Shown here: positions 16,011 to 18,177 of the stretch, one piece after another
How the letters are laid out: every line of letters begins with the position of its first letter
How positions within the stretch are numbered: position 1 is the stretch's first letter
DNA from: CAVPCY01 sp963702525
GTDB lineage: Bacteria; Actinomycetota; Coriobacteriia; Anaerosomatales; PHET01
Assembly (NCBI GenBank): GCA_963702525.1
Contig: CAVPCY010000007.1
Coordinates: 1 to 18,177, forward strand
Direction of reading: 5' to 3'
Length of the DNA: 18,177 nucleotides
Program-made: the position numbers and the translations under genes
Notes under the pieces: generated by a model
What the model saw: the letters and a program-made list of their open reading frames with translations, nothing else
Told to the model about the DNA's origin: nothing
Database searches by the model: none

Positions 16011-17949
16011 CGGTCCTCGTCTCAGCAGCCGCCACTTCCGAAGGCCCGGGCTCGGGAGCGAGGTCGAGAAGCCTGGCGAGCACGGCACCACGCACGCCGT
16101 CGGGCGTGAGTCCGATATCGGACAGCAGTCGCGATGTCGCGCCGTGGGGCACGAAGCAGTCGGGAATCGCCAGCCGCAGCACCGGCGAAGATATGCCGAG
16201 GTCGGCGTAGACCTCGCATACGCTCGCCCCGAAGCCGCCGGTTCCGGTGTTCTCTTCGATAGTGACGACGAGCCGGTGGTTCGAAGCCGCCCAAACGAGC
16301 GTTTCGGTATCCACCGGCTTGATCCAGCGGGCGTTGACCACGCTGCACGACACTCCATCAGCGGCGAGCATGTCCGCAGCGCCTCCGGCGACCTCGGCCA
16401 TCCTGCCGACAGCCAGCAGCGCTACGTCGCGGCCCCTGCGTCTGACTTCTGCCGTGCCGGGCTTCCACACCACCCGTTCGCCGGAGTCCTCGATACCTGT
16501 TCCGGCTCCACGTGGGTAGCGGATCGCGACAGGCCCACTTGCCGCAAGCGCGGTGTGCAGCGCGTCGGCCAGCTCGACCTCATTTGCCGGCGCAATGACC
16601 ATCATGTTCGGGATCGAGCGCAGGTAGGTGAGGTCAAACACACCGTGATGGGTGGGGCCGTCTTCTCCCACAAGGCCGGCACGGTCCAGACAGAAGACCA
16701 CATGAAGGTCTTGCAGCGCAACGTCCACGATGAGCTGGTCGTACGCCCGCTGCAGGAAGGTCGAGTAGATCGCCACGACCGGCAGGCGGCCGCCCAAGGC
16801 GAGTCCTGCTGCCATGCCGACCGCATGTTCCTCGGCGATTCCCACATCGTAGAAGCGTTCGGGGAACCGCTCCGCGAAGCGGTCCAGACCCGTACCGGAA
16901 GGCATCGCCGCGGTGATCGCGACGATGCGCTCGTCGTGCTCCGCCTCCGCCACCAGCGCCTGGGCGAACGCATCGGTGAAGCTGACTGGGCCGCTCGAGC
17001 CGTTCGCCTTTCCGGTCTCGACCGAGAACAGTCCGATCCCGTGGAACGCGTCGGGCTTCTCCTCGGCGTGCTCGTAGCCTGCACCCTTCTTGGTCACGGC
17101 GTGAATGATCACCGGACCGTCCGTGGCCCGGGCTCGGGCGACGGCGCCCTCCACCTGCGCGATGTCGTGGCCGTCGATCGGACCTACGTAGGTCAGCCCG
17201 AGCTCCTCGAAGAACATCCCGGGTTTGAGCAGGAGCTGCTTCACCGACTCCTTGACGGCCTCGCCGGCGTCCACCATGCCCTTGCCCAGCGAGGTGACGG
17301 CCAAGCGCGACTCCATCTCGTCGCGCAGCTTCACGTAGCGCGGATCGAGCCGCACGCGCGCAAGGTAGCTCGCCAGCGCCCCAACGTTCTCGGAGATCGA
17401 CATCTCGTTGTCGTTGAGCACGATCACGATCTTGGTACCGAGGTGACCGATGTGATTGAGCGCCTCGAACGCCATACCACCGGTCATCGACCCGTCACCG
17501 ATGATCGCCAAGATGGTCTCGTCGGTCCCCCGCGCGTCGCGCGCGAGTGCGGCGCCCAACGCCACGGAGAGCGAATCCGAGGCATGCCCGCTGTCGAATG
17601 CGTCGTAGATCGACTCGCTGCGCTTGGGGAAGCCACACACCCCGCCGTATTGCCGAAGCGTTCCAAAACGCTCGCGACGCCCGGTGAGGAGCTTGTGCAC
17701 GTAGCTCTGATGCCCGACATCGAAGAAGATCCGGTCTGCGGGACAGTCGAGGGCCCGGTGGACTCCGAGGGTGAGTTCGACGACTCCCAAGTTGGGCGCC
17801 AGATGGCCACCGGTCTCGGAGACGGTGGTCACGAGTTCATCGCGGATCTCGGCAGCGAGCGTCGCGAGCTGCGCCTCATCGAGCGACTTGAGGTCGCAGG
17901 GCGTCTCGATGCTATCCAGGATGCGCTTCGAGTCCACGCTCGCAGTCAT
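15976..17949 (-). CDS. dxs: 1-deoxy-D-xylulose-5-phosphate synthase
   Basis: Thiamine-diphosphate enzyme that joins pyruvate and glyceraldehyde 3-phosphate, the entry step of the MEP isoprenoid pathway. It has 657 residues in the transketolase order: His49 (GGHLAPNLG), DVGHQSYVHKLLTG (77-90), the cofactor/metal motif GDGSMTGG (151-158) with NDNEMSIS (179-186), then the central domain with the catalytic Glu in DVGIAEEHAVGMAAG (368-382), and DGPTHHGVFDL further on. ATG 17949 abuts a GGAG (poor spacing); GTG at 17937 is an alternative start four codons later. About 28 residues after LARLLDLAP are low-complexity and overlap tlyA. A weak minus-strand TACTAT (18004-17999) could be its -10. It supplies isoprenoid precursors for the undecaprenyl carrier that the GT4 and MurJ proteins would use. 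Confidence 0.96.
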   Translation of the reverse strand: MTASVDSKRILDSIETPCDLKSLDEAQLATLAAEIRDELVTTVSETGGHLAPNLGVVELTLGVHRALDCPADRIFFDVGHQSYVHKLLTGRRERFGTLRQYGGVCGFPKRSESIYDAFDSGHASDSLSVALGAALARDARGTDETILAIIGDGSMTGGMAFEALNHIGHLGTKIVIVLNDNEMSISENVGALASYLARVRLDPRYVKLRDEMESRLAVTSLGKGMVDAGEAVKESVKQLLLKPGMFFEELGLTYVGPIDGHDIAQVEGAVARARATDGPVIIHAVTKKGAGYEHAEEKPDAFHGIGLFSVETGKANGSSGPVSFTDAFAQALVAEAEHDERIVAITAAMPSGTGLDRFAERFPERFYDVGIAEEHAVGMAAGLALGGRLPVVAIYSTFLQRAYDQLIVDVALQDLHVVFCLDRAGLVGEDGPTHHGVFDLTYLRSIPNMMVIAPANEVELADALHTALAASGPVAIRYPRGAGTGIEDSGERVVWKPGTAEVRRRGRDVALLAVGRMAEVAGGAADMLAADGVSCSVVNARWIKPVDTETLVWAASNHRLVVTIEENTGTGGFGASVCEVYADLGISSPVLRLAIPDCFVPHGATSRLLSDIGLTPDGVRGAVLARLLDLAPEPGPSEVAAAETRTDGATPHRRGSR

Positions 17950-18058
17950 CTCCGTAAGGTGGTCCGCCGGCCGCGCTCGCGCGCGTCGTACAGCCAGAAT
18001 AGTATGCCCACCCGGGCCCTAGCGCACGCTTGGACGCGCCCGTCACCAGCGCGTTGCC

Positions 18059-18177
18059 TCAGCGTGCGGGTCCGTCTTCCTGGGTATCGCCGGCATCGGC
18101 GAGCTCGTCGATCGCAGTCGAAGCGGCTTCGCCGGCCTGGCCTCTCGTCTCGTCGGCCCCGGCAGACTCCGCTTCCT
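18059..18177 (-). CDS. C-terminal tail of an unidentified protein (partial)
   Basis: An open frame enters from the right edge and stops at TGA 18061-18059, giving about 38 residues rich in Ala, Glu, Asp and Gly (ends with DELADAGDTQEDGPAR). The composition is that of a disordered acidic tail, and no domain can be recognised. Exonuclease VII or prenyltransferase genes often lie before dxs in bacteria, but nothing in these residues proves either. The 109-bp gap to dxs has no clear terminator. Confidence 0.5.
   Translation of the reverse strand, partial: EAESAGADETRGQAGEAASTAIDELADAGDTQEDGPAR

Noticed and set aside
1..18177. Mobile elements, CRISPR arrays, tRNA or rRNA genes
   Set aside because: I found no transposase or integrase motifs, direct-repeat arrays, attachment-site duplications or tRNA-like T-arm/anticodon patterns outside coding sequence.

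Overview
The window is a gene-dense, high-GC bacterial chromosome segment with strong third-position G+C and GTG/TTG/ATG starts. Reading on the minus strand, the order dxs-tlyA-nadK-recN-steA-mctB(steB) ... pyrG matches the core actinobacterial cluster known from Mycobacterium (tlyA, ppnK, recN, Rv1697, Rv1698, pyrG). I therefore infer an actinobacterium. The absence of mycolate genes and the presence of alanine dehydrogenase and an M20 peptidase would fit a deep or anaerobic lineage such as Coriobacteriia, but that last step is a guess. I see no mobile elements, CRISPR arrays, tRNA or rRNA genes.

Layout, right to left along the main transcription direction. (i) 18177-18059 is the acidic tail of an unidentified gene. 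(ii) 17949-12724 is a tight operon: dxs (isoprenoid precursor), tlyA (rRNA 2'-O-methyltransferase), nadK and recN, with overlaps or gaps of only 1-4 nt after dxs. (iii) 12723-12618 is a short intergenic region with a perfect 18-bp palindrome just upstream of an extended -10 promoter, ahead of steA and mctB/steB (cell-separation pair). (iv) 8331-10627, on the opposite strand, holds murJ (lipid-linked precursor flippase) and a family 2 glycosyltransferase; the second ends exactly where mctB ends. (v) 8168-935, again on the minus strand and divergent from murJ, holds a large membrane protein with a degenerate alkaline-phosphatase-like ectodomain, a MraY/WecA-like phosphoglycosyltransferase, pyrG, an M20 peptidase and a DUF3866 protein. 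(vi) The 5' part of ald follows, with its own candidate promoter.

Genes iv and the first two of v (GT4, GT2, MurJ, AlkP-like/multi-TM protein) look like a lipid-linked envelope-glycan module inserted between mctB and pyrG of the conserved cluster. Beside them are SteA/SteB, which control cell-wall hydrolysis during separation in corynebacteria. This is the most biologically interesting part of the window.

Sequence quality matters here. Every protein-coding gene between 1 and about 5.84 kb (ald, DUF3866, M20, pyrG, GT4) carries at least one single-base indel, eight in total by my reading (six insertions, two deletions). The remaining 12.3 kb has none. Because pyrG is normally essential and the proteins read through cleanly once one base is corrected, I treat these as sequencing or assembly errors and annotate full-length genes rather than pseudogenes.
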